Part shown: positions 56,886-64,000 of the stretch, one piece after another
Numbering within the stretch: position 1 is the stretch's first letter
Layout: each line of letters begins with the position of its first letter
Source: Eubacteriaceae bacterium CHKCI004
GTDB taxonomy: Bacteria; Bacillota; Clostridia; Lachnospirales; Lachnospiraceae
Reading direction: 5' to 3'
NCBI GenBank assembly: GCA_900016875.1
Contig: FCNR01000017.1
Coordinates: 1 to 64,000, forward strand
DNA length: 64,000 nt
Notes under the pieces: model-generated
Databases searched by the model: none
Told to the model about the DNA's origin: nothing
The model's input: the letters and a program-made list of their open reading frames with translations, nothing else
Position numbers and translations under genes: made by a program

Positions 56886-59800
56886 TTGGCGTTTACGCAT
56901 CTGCACGTGCATACGGAGTACAGTCTGCTGGACGGATCCAGCAAGATCAGCGAGCTGCTGCCCCGGGCCAGGGAGCTGGGCATGGACAGTCTGGCCATCA
57001 CGGATCACGGGGTCATGTACGGTGTAATAGATTTTTATAAAAAAGCAAAAGAAGTGGGAGTGAAGCCGATTCTCGGCTGTGAGATTTATGTGGCTCCGGG
57101 TTCCCGGTTTGACAGGGAGCAGAGCCGCGGGGAGGACAGATATTACCATCTTGTCCTGCTGGCGGAGAATAATCAGGGCTACAAGAATCTTATGAAGATC
57201 GTGACCCGGGGATTTACGGAAGGTTATTATTATAAGCCGCGGGTGGATTATGAGATACTGGAACGGTATCATGAGGGAATCATAGCGCTGAGCGCCTGCC
57301 TGGCGGGAGAGATTCCAAACAAGATATTAAAAGAGGATTACGAGGGCGCCAGGGCTGCGGCGAGAAGAATGAATGAGCTGTTCGGTCCGGGCAATTTCTT
57401 TCTGGAGCTGCAGGATCACGGGCTGCGTCAGCAGACACAGGTGAACTCAGTGATCATGCGAATGTCCAAGGAGCTGGACATTCCGCTGGTGGTGACTAAC
57501 GATGTGCATTATATTAAGGAAGAGGATGCGGTGCCGCACGATCTTCTTCTCTGCATCCAGACCGGCAAGCTGGTCACCGATGAGGACCGGATGCGCTACG
57601 AGGGAGGGCAGTTCTTCCTGAAATCAGAAGAAGAAATGCAAAAGGTCTTTCCTTATGCCAGGGAAGCGCTGGAGAACACTCACAAGATCGCGGAACGCTG
57701 CAACGTGGAGATCGTTTTCGGTGAGCAGAAGGTGCCGAAGTTTGATGTGCCGGAAGGATACGATGCATTTTCTTATCTGAAAGAACTGTGCGAGGAAGGG
57801 CTCGTGAAGCGTTACGGAGACCCGCCGCCGGAGGATCTGAAGGAGAGACTTGCCTACGAGCTTGATACCATCCGGAACATGGGCTATGTGGATTACTTCC
57901 TTATTGTATGGGATTTTATCCGCTTTGCCAAAAGCCAGGGTATTGCCGTGGGACCGGGCCGGGGTTCGGCAGCGGGAAGTATCGTTTCTTACTGTCTGGA
58001 GATCACGGACATTGATCCGATCCGATATCAGCTGATTTTTGAACGTTTCCTGAATCCGGAGCGTGTATCTATGCCGGATATTGATATTGACTTCTGCTAT
58101 GAGAGACGGCAGGAGGTCATCGACTATGTGTATGAGAAGTACGGCAAGGATAAAGTAGTTCAGATCATCACTTTCGGTACCATGGCCGCCCGCATGGCGG
58201 TGCGGGATGTGGGACGGGTAATGAATATCCCGTATGCTCAGGTGGATAAGGTGGCGAAAATGATTCCAATGGAGCTGGGCATCACCATTGAAAAGGCGCT
58301 GAATCATAATCCGGAGCTGCGTCAGGCCTATGAAGCGGACGAGGTCACAAAGAATCTTATCGATATGTCCATGCGGCTGGAAGGACTGCCGCGGCATACG
58401 TCCATCCATGCGGCAGGCGTGGTGATCGGCTCGGAACCCCTTGATGAGTTCGTTCCGCTCTCCCGGGGCGCGGATAATGTCATCACCACCCAGTTTACCA
58501 TGACGACTATCGAGGAGCTGGGACTTTTAAAGATGGATTTCCTGGGGCTGAGGACGCTGACGGTCATTCAGGACGCCGTCCGCATGGTGGAGAAAAAGAC
58601 TGGACAGCCGCTGGATATCAACGCCATCGACTATGATGATCCGGAAGTCTATGAGATGATCGGTCAGGCGAAGACCGACGGCGTGTTCCAGCTGGAGAGC
58701 GCCGGTATGAAGTCCTTCATGCGGGAGTTAAAGCCGGGCAATCTGGAGGATATTATCGCCGGAATCTCTCTGTACCGTCCGGGCCCGATGGATTTTATTC
58801 CGAAATATATCAAAGGAAAGAATAACAGAGACAGCATCCGCTACAGCTGTCCGGAACTGGAAGAGATTCTGGAGCCGACCTACGGATGTATCGTCTATCA
58901 GGAACAGGTCATGCAGATTGTTATGAAGCTGGCCGGTTATACCCTGGGGCGAAGCGACCTGGTGCGCCGTGCCATGTCCAAGAAAAAGGCCGATGTCATG
59001 GCGAAGGAGCGGGCAAACTTCGTCTACGGCAATGAGGAAGAAGGCGTGGAAGGCTGTATCAGGCGGGGCATCCCGGAGGATGTGGCAAACCATGTCTTTG
59101 ACGAGATGATTGACTTTGCCAAATATGCATTTAATAAGTCCCACGCCGCCGCCTATGCGGTGGTCGCTTACCAGACCGCATGGCTCCGCTGCCACTATCC
59201 GATGGAATTTATGGCGGCTCTGCTGACTTCAGTGATTACCAATCCTAAGAAGATCACGGAATATATCAACACCTGCCGGAGCATGGGCATCCGGATTCTG
59301 CAGCCGGATATCAATGAGGGAGAGAGCGGATTCTCCGTTTCCGGCGACGCTATCCGCTATGGACTGAGCGCCATCAAGAGTCTCGGTAAAAATGTTATCG
59401 ACGTAATGATCGAGGAGCGGGAAGCTCATGGCAGATACAAGAATCTCAAGGATTTCATGGAACGGCTGACTTCGAAGGAAATCAATAAACGTACCATTGA
59501 AAACCTGATCAAGTCGGGCGCGCTGGACAGTCTGGGGGCCACCAGACGGCAGCTTATGATGGTGTACGCTTACGTTCTCGACGAGGTCACCAGAGAAAAG
59601 AAAGAAAATGTTACCGGTCAGATGTCGCTGTTTGATTTCTTTTCCGAAGAAGAAAAAAAGGAATATGAAATTCAATATCCGGATGTGGGTGAGTTTGAGA
59701 TGGCCCAGAAGCTTGCCTTTGAGAAAGAAGTGCTGGGGATTTACGTGAGCGGCCATCCGCTGCAGGATTATATGGCGTCCATGGAGAAGCAGATCACTGC

Positions 59801-60368
59801 GAAATCCACGGATTTTGAGCCGGATGAGGAAAGCGGCCTGGCGGTGGTCAAAGACGGGCGCAATTATATTGTGGGCGGTTTGATTTCAAATGTAACGGTA
59901 AAACTTACCAAAACTAATCAGAATATGGCGTTTGTAACTCTGGAAGACTTATATGGAACGGTGGAAGTGATTCTTTTTCCGAGAGATTATCAAAAATACA
60001 GAGATCTGCTGGTCATGGACACTGGCGTGTACGTGCGGGGAAGAGCCTCTGTTTCCGAGGAAAACGGAAAGCTGGTGGCGGAAACGGTCATCTCCATGGA
60101 TGCTGTTCCAACGGAAATCTGGATTCAGGTGGAGAATATCGGATGTTTTCAGGAAAAACGGGACATGCTGTATAATATCATACGGCGGGCGCCGGGAGAC
60201 CGGGAGATCATCATTTATTCCCGGGAGGAAAAGGCGGTAAAACGCCTGCCGTCCTATGAAAACATTTCCGGTGAAGCGCCGGTTCTTGAAGAGCTTCAGA
60301 ATCTGTTTGGTGAAAAAAATATAAAGCTTGTTGAGAAGAGTATTGAAAAATTCCAGAAAAAGCGATAA
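56886..60368 (+). CDS. dnaE: DNA polymerase III alpha subunit (DnaE)
   Basis: A 1160-residue replicative polymerase of the DnaE type. N-terminal PHP domain (THLHVHTEYSLLDGSS, TDHG), catalytic palm with PDIDIDF (the acidic active-site motif), FVFGEQKVPKFDVP and GPGRGSAAGS, and a C-terminal OB-fold (VGGLISNVTVKLTKTNQNMAFVTLED). The start is a TTG at 56886 behind a perfect aggaggtga site. Length is typical. A GC-poor terminator follows and pfkA lies downstream, as in several clostridia. Confidence 0.95.
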   Translation: MAFTHLHVHTEYSLLDGSSKISELLPRARELGMDSLAITDHGVMYGVIDFYKKAKEVGVKPILGCEIYVAPGSRFDREQSRGEDRYYHLVLLAENNQGYKNLMKIVTRGFTEGYYYKPRVDYEILERYHEGIIALSACLAGEIPNKILKEDYEGARAAARRMNELFGPGNFFLELQDHGLRQQTQVNSVIMRMSKELDIPLVVTNDVHYIKEEDAVPHDLLLCIQTGKLVTDEDRMRYEGGQFFLKSEEEMQKVFPYAREALENTHKIAERCNVEIVFGEQKVPKFDVPEGYDAFSYLKELCEEGLVKRYGDPPPEDLKERLAYELDTIRNMGYVDYFLIVWDFIRFAKSQGIAVGPGRGSAAGSIVSYCLEITDIDPIRYQLIFERFLNPERVSMPDIDIDFCYERRQEVIDYVYEKYGKDKVVQIITFGTMAARMAVRDVGRVMNIPYAQVDKVAKMIPMELGITIEKALNHNPELRQAYEADEVTKNLIDMSMRLEGLPRHTSIHAAGVVIGSEPLDEFVPLSRGADNVITTQFTMTTIEELGLLKMDFLGLRTLTVIQDAVRMVEKKTGQPLDINAIDYDDPEVYEMIGQAKTDGVFQLESAGMKSFMRELKPGNLEDIIAGISLYRPGPMDFIPKYIKGKNNRDSIRYSCPELEEILEPTYGCIVYQEQVMQIVMKLAGYTLGRSDLVRRAMSKKKADVMAKERANFVYGNEEEGVEGCIRRGIPEDVANHVFDEMIDFAKYAFNKSHAAAYAVVAYQTAWLRCHYPMEFMAALLTSVITNPKKITEYINTCRSMGIRILQPDINEGESGFSVSGDAIRYGLSAIKSLGKNVIDVMIEEREAHGRYKNLKDFMERLTSKEINKRTIENLIKSGALDSLGATRRQLMMVYAYVLDEVTREKKENVTGQMSLFDFFSEEEKKEYEIQYPDVGEFEMAQKLAFEKEVLGIYVSGHPLQDYMASMEKQITAKSTDFEPDEESGLAVVKDGRNYIVGGLISNVTVKLTKTNQNMAFVTLEDLYGTVEVILFPRDYQKYRDLLVMDTGVYVRGRASVSEENGKLVAETVISMDAVPTEIWIQVENIGCFQEKRDMLYNIIRRAPGDREIIIYSREEKAVKRLPSYENISGEAPVLEELQNLFGEKNIKLVEKSIEKFQKKR

Positions 60369-60379
60369 TATGACAAGTG

Positions 60380-60414
60380 AAAAGCCGGATGAATTTTCCA
60401 GCCGTCCGGTTTTT
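60380..60414 (+). terminator. terminator of dnaE
   Basis: Stem of about 10 bp, aaaagccgga / tccggttttt with one G-T pair, ending in a T-run. Confidence 0.75.
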
Positions 60415-60460
60415 CTATAGAATTTAATTTAGGGAATACACGAAATTATGGAGGTAGTCT

Positions 60461-61453
60461 ATGAGTAAGACAAGTGCAGTGGACACAATCGGTATTTTAA
60501 CAAGTGGAGGAGACGCATCCGGTATGAATGCGGCAATCAGAGCTGTTGCGAGAACCGCATGGGACAGAGGCGTGAAAGTAAAGGGCATTAAACGTGGATA
60601 CAGCGGTCTGCTCAACCGTGAGATTTTTGACATGGACAGAACTTTTACAGGGGATATCATCTCCAGGGGTGGTACCGTACTCTTTACCGCAAGATGTGAG
60701 GAGTTTAAACAGGAAGAATATCAGAAGAAAGCAGCGGATATCTGCCGTGAAGAAGGCATTGACGGTCTGGTAGTTATCGGCGGAGACGGTTCCTTCCGCG
60801 GAGCACAGAAGCTGGCCGCACAGGGAATCAACACAGTAGCTCTTCCGGGAACCATCGACCTGGATATTCCTTGTACTGAATATACGATTGGATTTGATAC
60901 AGCAGTAAACGTGGCTATGGAAGCCATCGACAAGATTCGTGACACATCCACTTCCCATGAGAGATGTTCCATCGTTGAGGTTATGGGAAGAAATGCAGGA
61001 TATATCGCTCTGTGGTGTGGAATCGCTGCAGGTGCGGAAGATATCATCATTCCGGAGCGTTTTGACGGTAACCGTCCGAAGCTGGAGGCAAAGCTGATCG
61101 ACAGCATTCTGGAGAAGAAGGCTCTCGGAAAGAAACATCACTTGATCATCAACGCAGAGGGTATCGGACATTCTTACGGAATGGCAAAACGTATCGAGCA
61201 GGGTACCGGTGTTGAGACAAGAGCAACAATCCTCGGATATATGCAGAGAGGCGGAAGCCCGACAGCAAAAGACCGTGTATACGCTTCTTACATGGGCGCG
61301 CTGGCTGTGGATTTATTATGTGCCGGAGCAACAAACCGTGTAGTTGGATACAGAAATGGTCAGTATATTGATTACGATATCGAGGATGCATTAGGTATGC
61401 AGAAAGACGTGGATGAATACGAATTCCAGATTGCACAGGTGCTGGGAAGATAG
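60461..61453 (+). CDS. pfkA: ATP-dependent 6-phosphofructokinase
   Basis: A 330-residue glycolytic enzyme. ILTSGGDASGMNAAIRA (ATP and fructose-6-P site), VIGGDGSFRG (ATP-type GGDGS) and PGTIDLDIPCTEYTIGFDTA are visible, the last holding the catalytic Asp; here Leu replaces the usual Asn in TIDND, as in other Lachnospiraceae forms I recall. EVMGRNAGYIALWC and MQRGGSPTAKDRV are intact. Preceded by a tggaggt site and followed by a large hairpin. Confidence 0.95.
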   Translation: MSKTSAVDTIGILTSGGDASGMNAAIRAVARTAWDRGVKVKGIKRGYSGLLNREIFDMDRTFTGDIISRGGTVLFTARCEEFKQEEYQKKAADICREEGIDGLVVIGGDGSFRGAQKLAAQGINTVALPGTIDLDIPCTEYTIGFDTAVNVAMEAIDKIRDTSTSHERCSIVEVMGRNAGYIALWCGIAAGAEDIIIPERFDGNRPKLEAKLIDSILEKKALGKKHHLIINAEGIGHSYGMAKRIEQGTGVETRATILGYMQRGGSPTAKDRVYASYMGALAVDLLCAGATNRVVGYRNGQYIDYDIEDALGMQKDVDEYEFQIAQVLGR

Positions 61454-61500
61454 GTATCTGTTTCCAAAATGGAGGCGTTCGTTATATAAATAGTACTTGA

Positions 61501-61564
61501 AAAGAGGCTGTCTGCATCATCGCGGCCGGGGTTCCGGAGAGCGATATGGCGAGACAGCCTCTTT
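61501..61564. terminator. terminator between pfkA and the alcohol dehydrogenase gene
   Basis: Perfect 13-bp stem aaagaggctgtct / agacagcctcttt (61501-61513 and 61552-61564) enclosing an inner ccgg-ggtt-ccgg stem. It is in the convergent gap and can serve both strands. Confidence 0.8.
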
Positions 61565-61617
61565 GGTATCTCTGTGTGCGGACGCCGCGCCGGGGTCAGC
61601 GTTCTGCGTCCGGGTGG

Positions 61618-62745
61618 TTATGCTGTCACATCCAGGGAACAGGTAAGGATTCGCAGGATGGCCTCCCGGTCAATCGGGAACGGATAGGTGGACAATTTCG
61701 ATGCATTTGCCATGATATTGTCCGCATAGAGATTGCTTTCCTCTTCTGTGATGGCCACAGACCCAAGAAGCCGGCGGAGATATTCTCCAAAGCTTTCCGT
61801 GGAATCAAAACCCAGCAGAGAAAGCACCCGGTTTACATCTTCCGGATTGTTGCGGGCGTATTCATCCATATAGGCGGCAAGAAAGATGCCGCAGGCTTTT
61901 CCGTGAGGGACGCCGTGGTTGTAGGTGATCTCGTAACTGATGGCGTGCGGCAGGGACGTGGTTGTCTGGGCGATGGCCATGCCTGCCACCGTGGACGCCA
62001 GCATGAAGGCCTCCAGGTCTTCGTCGGACAGCGAAGAAGGAACAGCGTCCGGCCCGGCGGCGATCTGCTCCAGAACCGGGACGAGCTGGCCCCAGAGACT
62101 GAGGCCGTACTCGGAAAACATGTGATTATATACGTTTGCTTTCGCGTGCAGGCGGCTCTCCACACAGTGAGCCAGAGCATCCACAGCAGTGTGAATGAGC
62201 AGACGTCCATTGGCGGAGGCCAGGTATTTGCCGTCAACCAGAGCCAGTTCCGGATAAATGTTGTAGCTGATGCTCTTTTTTGTCTTAAACGCATGGCGGG
62301 TCAGCACCGCATTCGGCGTGACCTCAGAGCCGGTGCCGCAGGTGGTCGGAATGGCGATGACCGGAAGAGCCTTTAAGTCTTTCGGCTCATAAAGGCAGCA
62401 GGCGTCTTCCTGCGGATTGGCGATGAGCAGGGCAATGGCCTTGGCGGCGTCCAGCGGCGATCCCCCGCCGATGCCGATGACAAAGTCCGCCTGGAATTCT
62501 TTTCCCTCGGCAGCGGCTTTCGCCACGGTCTCCACGGAAGGATTTTCTTCAATGTCATTATAGATGAGATACGGAACAGACGTCTCGTCAAGAACAGCAA
62601 GGACATCCGCCAGAGAACCGTTGACCGCAGAGGAATGTTTTCCGGTGATGATAAAAGCCCGCTTTCCGTAGGAGAGCAGTTCCTGTTTATGATTGTCAAC
62701 GCAGTTTTTTTCCAGATAAACATGGGTTGGGGCAAAAAATTGCAT
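61618..62745 (-). CDS. iron-containing alcohol dehydrogenase
   Basis: A 375-residue NAD(P)-dependent dehydrogenase of the Fe-ADH group. N-terminal nucleotide-binding fold with IGIGGGSPLDAAKAIA, then PTTCGTGSEVTPNAVLT and the metal-ligand region VDALAHCVES, LPHAISYEITYNHGVPHGKACG. These provide the conserved Asp and three His ligands. The substrate could be a short alcohol, butanol or 1,3-propanediol. Preceded by a gaaaggaag site on the minus strand. Confidence 0.92.
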   Translation of the reverse strand: MQFFAPTHVYLEKNCVDNHKQELLSYGKRAFIITGKHSSAVNGSLADVLAVLDETSVPYLIYNDIEENPSVETVAKAAAEGKEFQADFVIGIGGGSPLDAAKAIALLIANPQEDACCLYEPKDLKALPVIAIPTTCGTGSEVTPNAVLTRHAFKTKKSISYNIYPELALVDGKYLASANGRLLIHTAVDALAHCVESRLHAKANVYNHMFSEYGLSLWGQLVPVLEQIAAGPDAVPSSLSDEDLEAFMLASTVAGMAIAQTTTSLPHAISYEITYNHGVPHGKACGIFLAAYMDEYARNNPEDVNRVLSLLGFDSTESFGEYLRRLLGSVAITEEESNLYADNIMANASKLSTYPFPIDREAILRILTCSLDVTA

Positions 62746-62944
62746 AAATGATTCTTCCTTTCTCAGTGATATTGTGAATTAATATAAGTAATTGGTATCA
62801 TTATAACATATCCCGGCCAAGTACGGCAGACGCAGAAAGGATTTTTCAGGAAAACAGTAATAGTTCATTCGTGAACTTTCCGTGTTTTTCCCATTTTCGA
62901 CTTGCAGTATCGATGATTTATGTTATGATGATACAGGGTCCAGA

Positions 62945-62981
62945 AAGTCATGTTTCATGCCTGCATGGAAACATGGCTTTG
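62945..62981 (+). other. hairpin in the rpe leader
   Basis: A stem of 12 bp (aaagtcatgttt / aaacatggcttt, one G-T pair) with an inner catg / catg stem lies 48 bp before the rpe start codon. There is no T-run, so it may affect mRNA stability or be a protein site. Confidence 0.5.
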
Positions 62982-63028
62982 GAGCTGATGAATATGAGGA
63001 AGGCACATTTGTAAAAAGGGGTATCAAT

Positions 63029-63691
63029 ATGAAAACAAAAGAAATAATTCTGGCGCCGTCCATTTTGTCCGCAGATTTTACTAATCTGGGAAGAGATGTG
63101 ATTACTGCCGTTCAGGCGGGGGCAAAATATATACACATTGACGTGATGGACGGAATGTTTGTCCCTCAGATTTCTTTCGGAACGCCGGTGATCAAAGCGC
63201 TGCGGCCGCTCACCGACGCGGTTTTTGACGTGCATATGATGGTCGAGGATCCGGGAAGATATGTGGAAGAATACGCCCGTCTGGGAGCGGATATCATCAC
63301 CGTCCATGCCGAGGCATGCAAACATCTTGACCGGGTCATTCAGCAGATTAAGGCCTGCGGTAAAAAAGCGGCGGTATCTCTGAATCCGTCCACCCCGCTG
63401 GGCGTGCTTGAATATGTGCTGGAAGAACTGGATATGGTTCTTCTCATGACGGTGAATCCGGGATTCGGAGGACAGAAATACATTTCCTATTGCGATGAGA
63501 AGATCCGCGCGCTGCGTGCGATGATCGATGAGAAGGGACTGCCCGTGAAAATTGAGGTGGACGGAGGAGTGAATGCGTCCAACGTAAAGAGACTGGCAGA
63601 ATGCGGCGTTGATATCGTGGTCTGCGGATCGGCCGTTTTTGAAGGAAATATCACAGAAAATATGAAGAAAATCATGGAGCAGCTTGCCTGA
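63029..63691 (+). CDS. rpe: ribulose-phosphate 3-epimerase
   Basis: A 220-residue TIM-barrel enzyme that interconverts ribulose-5-P and xylulose-5-[35 protein letters not shown] (metal ligands), [23 protein letters not shown] and IEVDGGVN are the family blocks, all intact. The start at 63029 is chosen because of an aaaagggg site; the longer frame upstream has no family match. Closely related allulose-6-P epimerases cannot be excluded. Confidence 0.93.
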   Translation: MKTKEIILAPSILSADFTNLGRDVITAVQAGAKYIHIDVMDGMFVPQISFGTPVIKALRPLTDAVFDVHMMVEDPGRYVEEYARLGADIITVHAEACKHLDRVIQQIKACGKKAAVSLNPSTPLGVLEYVLEELDMVLLMTVNPGFGGQKYISYCDEKIRALRAMIDEKGLPVKIEVDGGVNASNVKRLAECGVDIVVCGSAVFEGNITENMKKIMEQLA

Positions 63692-63762
63692 AAGATCAGG
63701 AGAAAAGCTGTGTCGAAGGAGTGGACGGCGTGTCCGCCCGCATAGAAAGAGAGGTAAGAAAA

Positions 63763-64000
63763 ATGAGTGAATGTACACATGATTGCAGTTCCTGTGGAGA
63801 GAATTGTTCAGAAAGACAGAGCAGCCCGGAGGATTTCCGTGTAAAATTGAGCGAAGGAAGCTCTGTAAAAAAGGTAATTGGCGTCGTATCCGGCAAAGGC
63901 GGCGTGGGTAAGTCTATGGTGACATCCCTGCTGGCATGCGCGACCATGCGGGAAGGGTATAAGACGGCCATTCTTGATGGCGATATCACGGGCCCTTCCA
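63763..64000 (+). CDS. Mrp/NBP35-type ATPase, N-terminal part
   Basis: A protein of unknown full length cut by the window edge. It starts [15 protein letters not shown], a short Cys cluster of ferredoxin-like kind, and has the deviant Walker [12 protein letters not shown] of P-loop MinD/Mrp ATPases, then LDGDITGPS. Such proteins carry [4Fe-4S] clusters to apo-proteins; the Cys-rich N-terminus fits the NBP35 type. The nearby hydrogenase genes would need such cluster supply, though the link is only inferred. Preceded by an agagagg site. Confidence 0.85.
   Translation, partial: MSECTHDCSSCGENCSERQSSPEDFRVKLSEGSSVKKVIGVVSGKGGVGKSMVTSLLACATMREGYKTAILDGDITGPS

Overview
The window looks like a piece of a gut Lachnospiraceae chromosome (low-to-mid GC Bacillota, anaerobic, Blautia- or Ruminococcus-like; genus not resolved). 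Pointers are an [FeFe]-hydrogenase operon, a LysA/TrmB pair, a Csp-like subtilase, a T-box-controlled thrS and a PHP-domain DnaE. About 45 percent of the window is one Tn916/Tn1549-family integrative and conjugative element (ICE) whose left end lies outside the window.

ICE, 1 to about 29,000. The conjugation module runs left to right: C-terminal end of a VaFE-repeat LPXTG-type adhesin, two DUF961 proteins, the TcpA/FtsK coupling protein, an oriT-like inverted repeat, a MobT/Rep_trans relaxase, small membrane proteins, two ArdA antirestriction paralogues, TcpE, the VirB4-type ATPase, a VirB6-like membrane protein, a lysozyme/NlpC cell-wall hydrolase and TcpC. Then comes an AT-rich cargo region (about 13,850-24,700) that differs in base composition from the backbone. 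Cargo module A is a divergent TetR regulator facing a pair of half-size ABC transporters and a complete ECF transporter (S, T and double ATPase subunits). Cargo module B is a methyltransferase, a second TetR and a MATE efflux pump, bracketed by two near-identical winged-helix genes that form a direct repeat of about 470 bp. The right end carries an XRE repressor, two small genes, a sigma-70-like factor, an Orf8-type HTH protein, Xis and a tyrosine integrase, followed by tandem arm-type repeats.

Chromosome, about 29,000-64,000. The ICE lies directly against the regulated promoter of an hsp20 gene. Next are L25/Ctc, a DnaJ-like co-chaperone and a second hsp20 with a conserved leader: a stress cluster. 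An orphan bacterial-microcompartment shell protein, a TrmB-like regulator with a palindromic operator, a LysA-type decarboxylase and a coiled-coil repeat protein follow. The trimeric electron-bifurcating type hydrogenase (hydC-hydB-hydA) is next, then a molybdate uptake locus (HTH plus ligand-binding regulator, modA, modB, modC).

The rest is mostly housekeeping: a Cof-type phosphatase, a cyclophilin, an HPr-like protein without the catalytic histidine, an intracellular subtilase, T-box plus a TGS-less ThrRS, a LytTR two-component system with a CPBP membrane protease, a HAD phosphatase, a DeoR regulator divergent from nanE, dnaE, pfkA, an iron-type alcohol dehydrogenase, rpe and the start of an Mrp/NBP35 ATPase.

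The parts most worth a second look are the ICE cargo (IrtAB-like ABC pair coupled to an ECF importer), the duplicated winged-helix genes bracketing the MATE module, the possible RNA thermometer shared by both hsp20 leaders, and a palindromic element present twice in opposite orientation at 45.8 and 48.6 kb.
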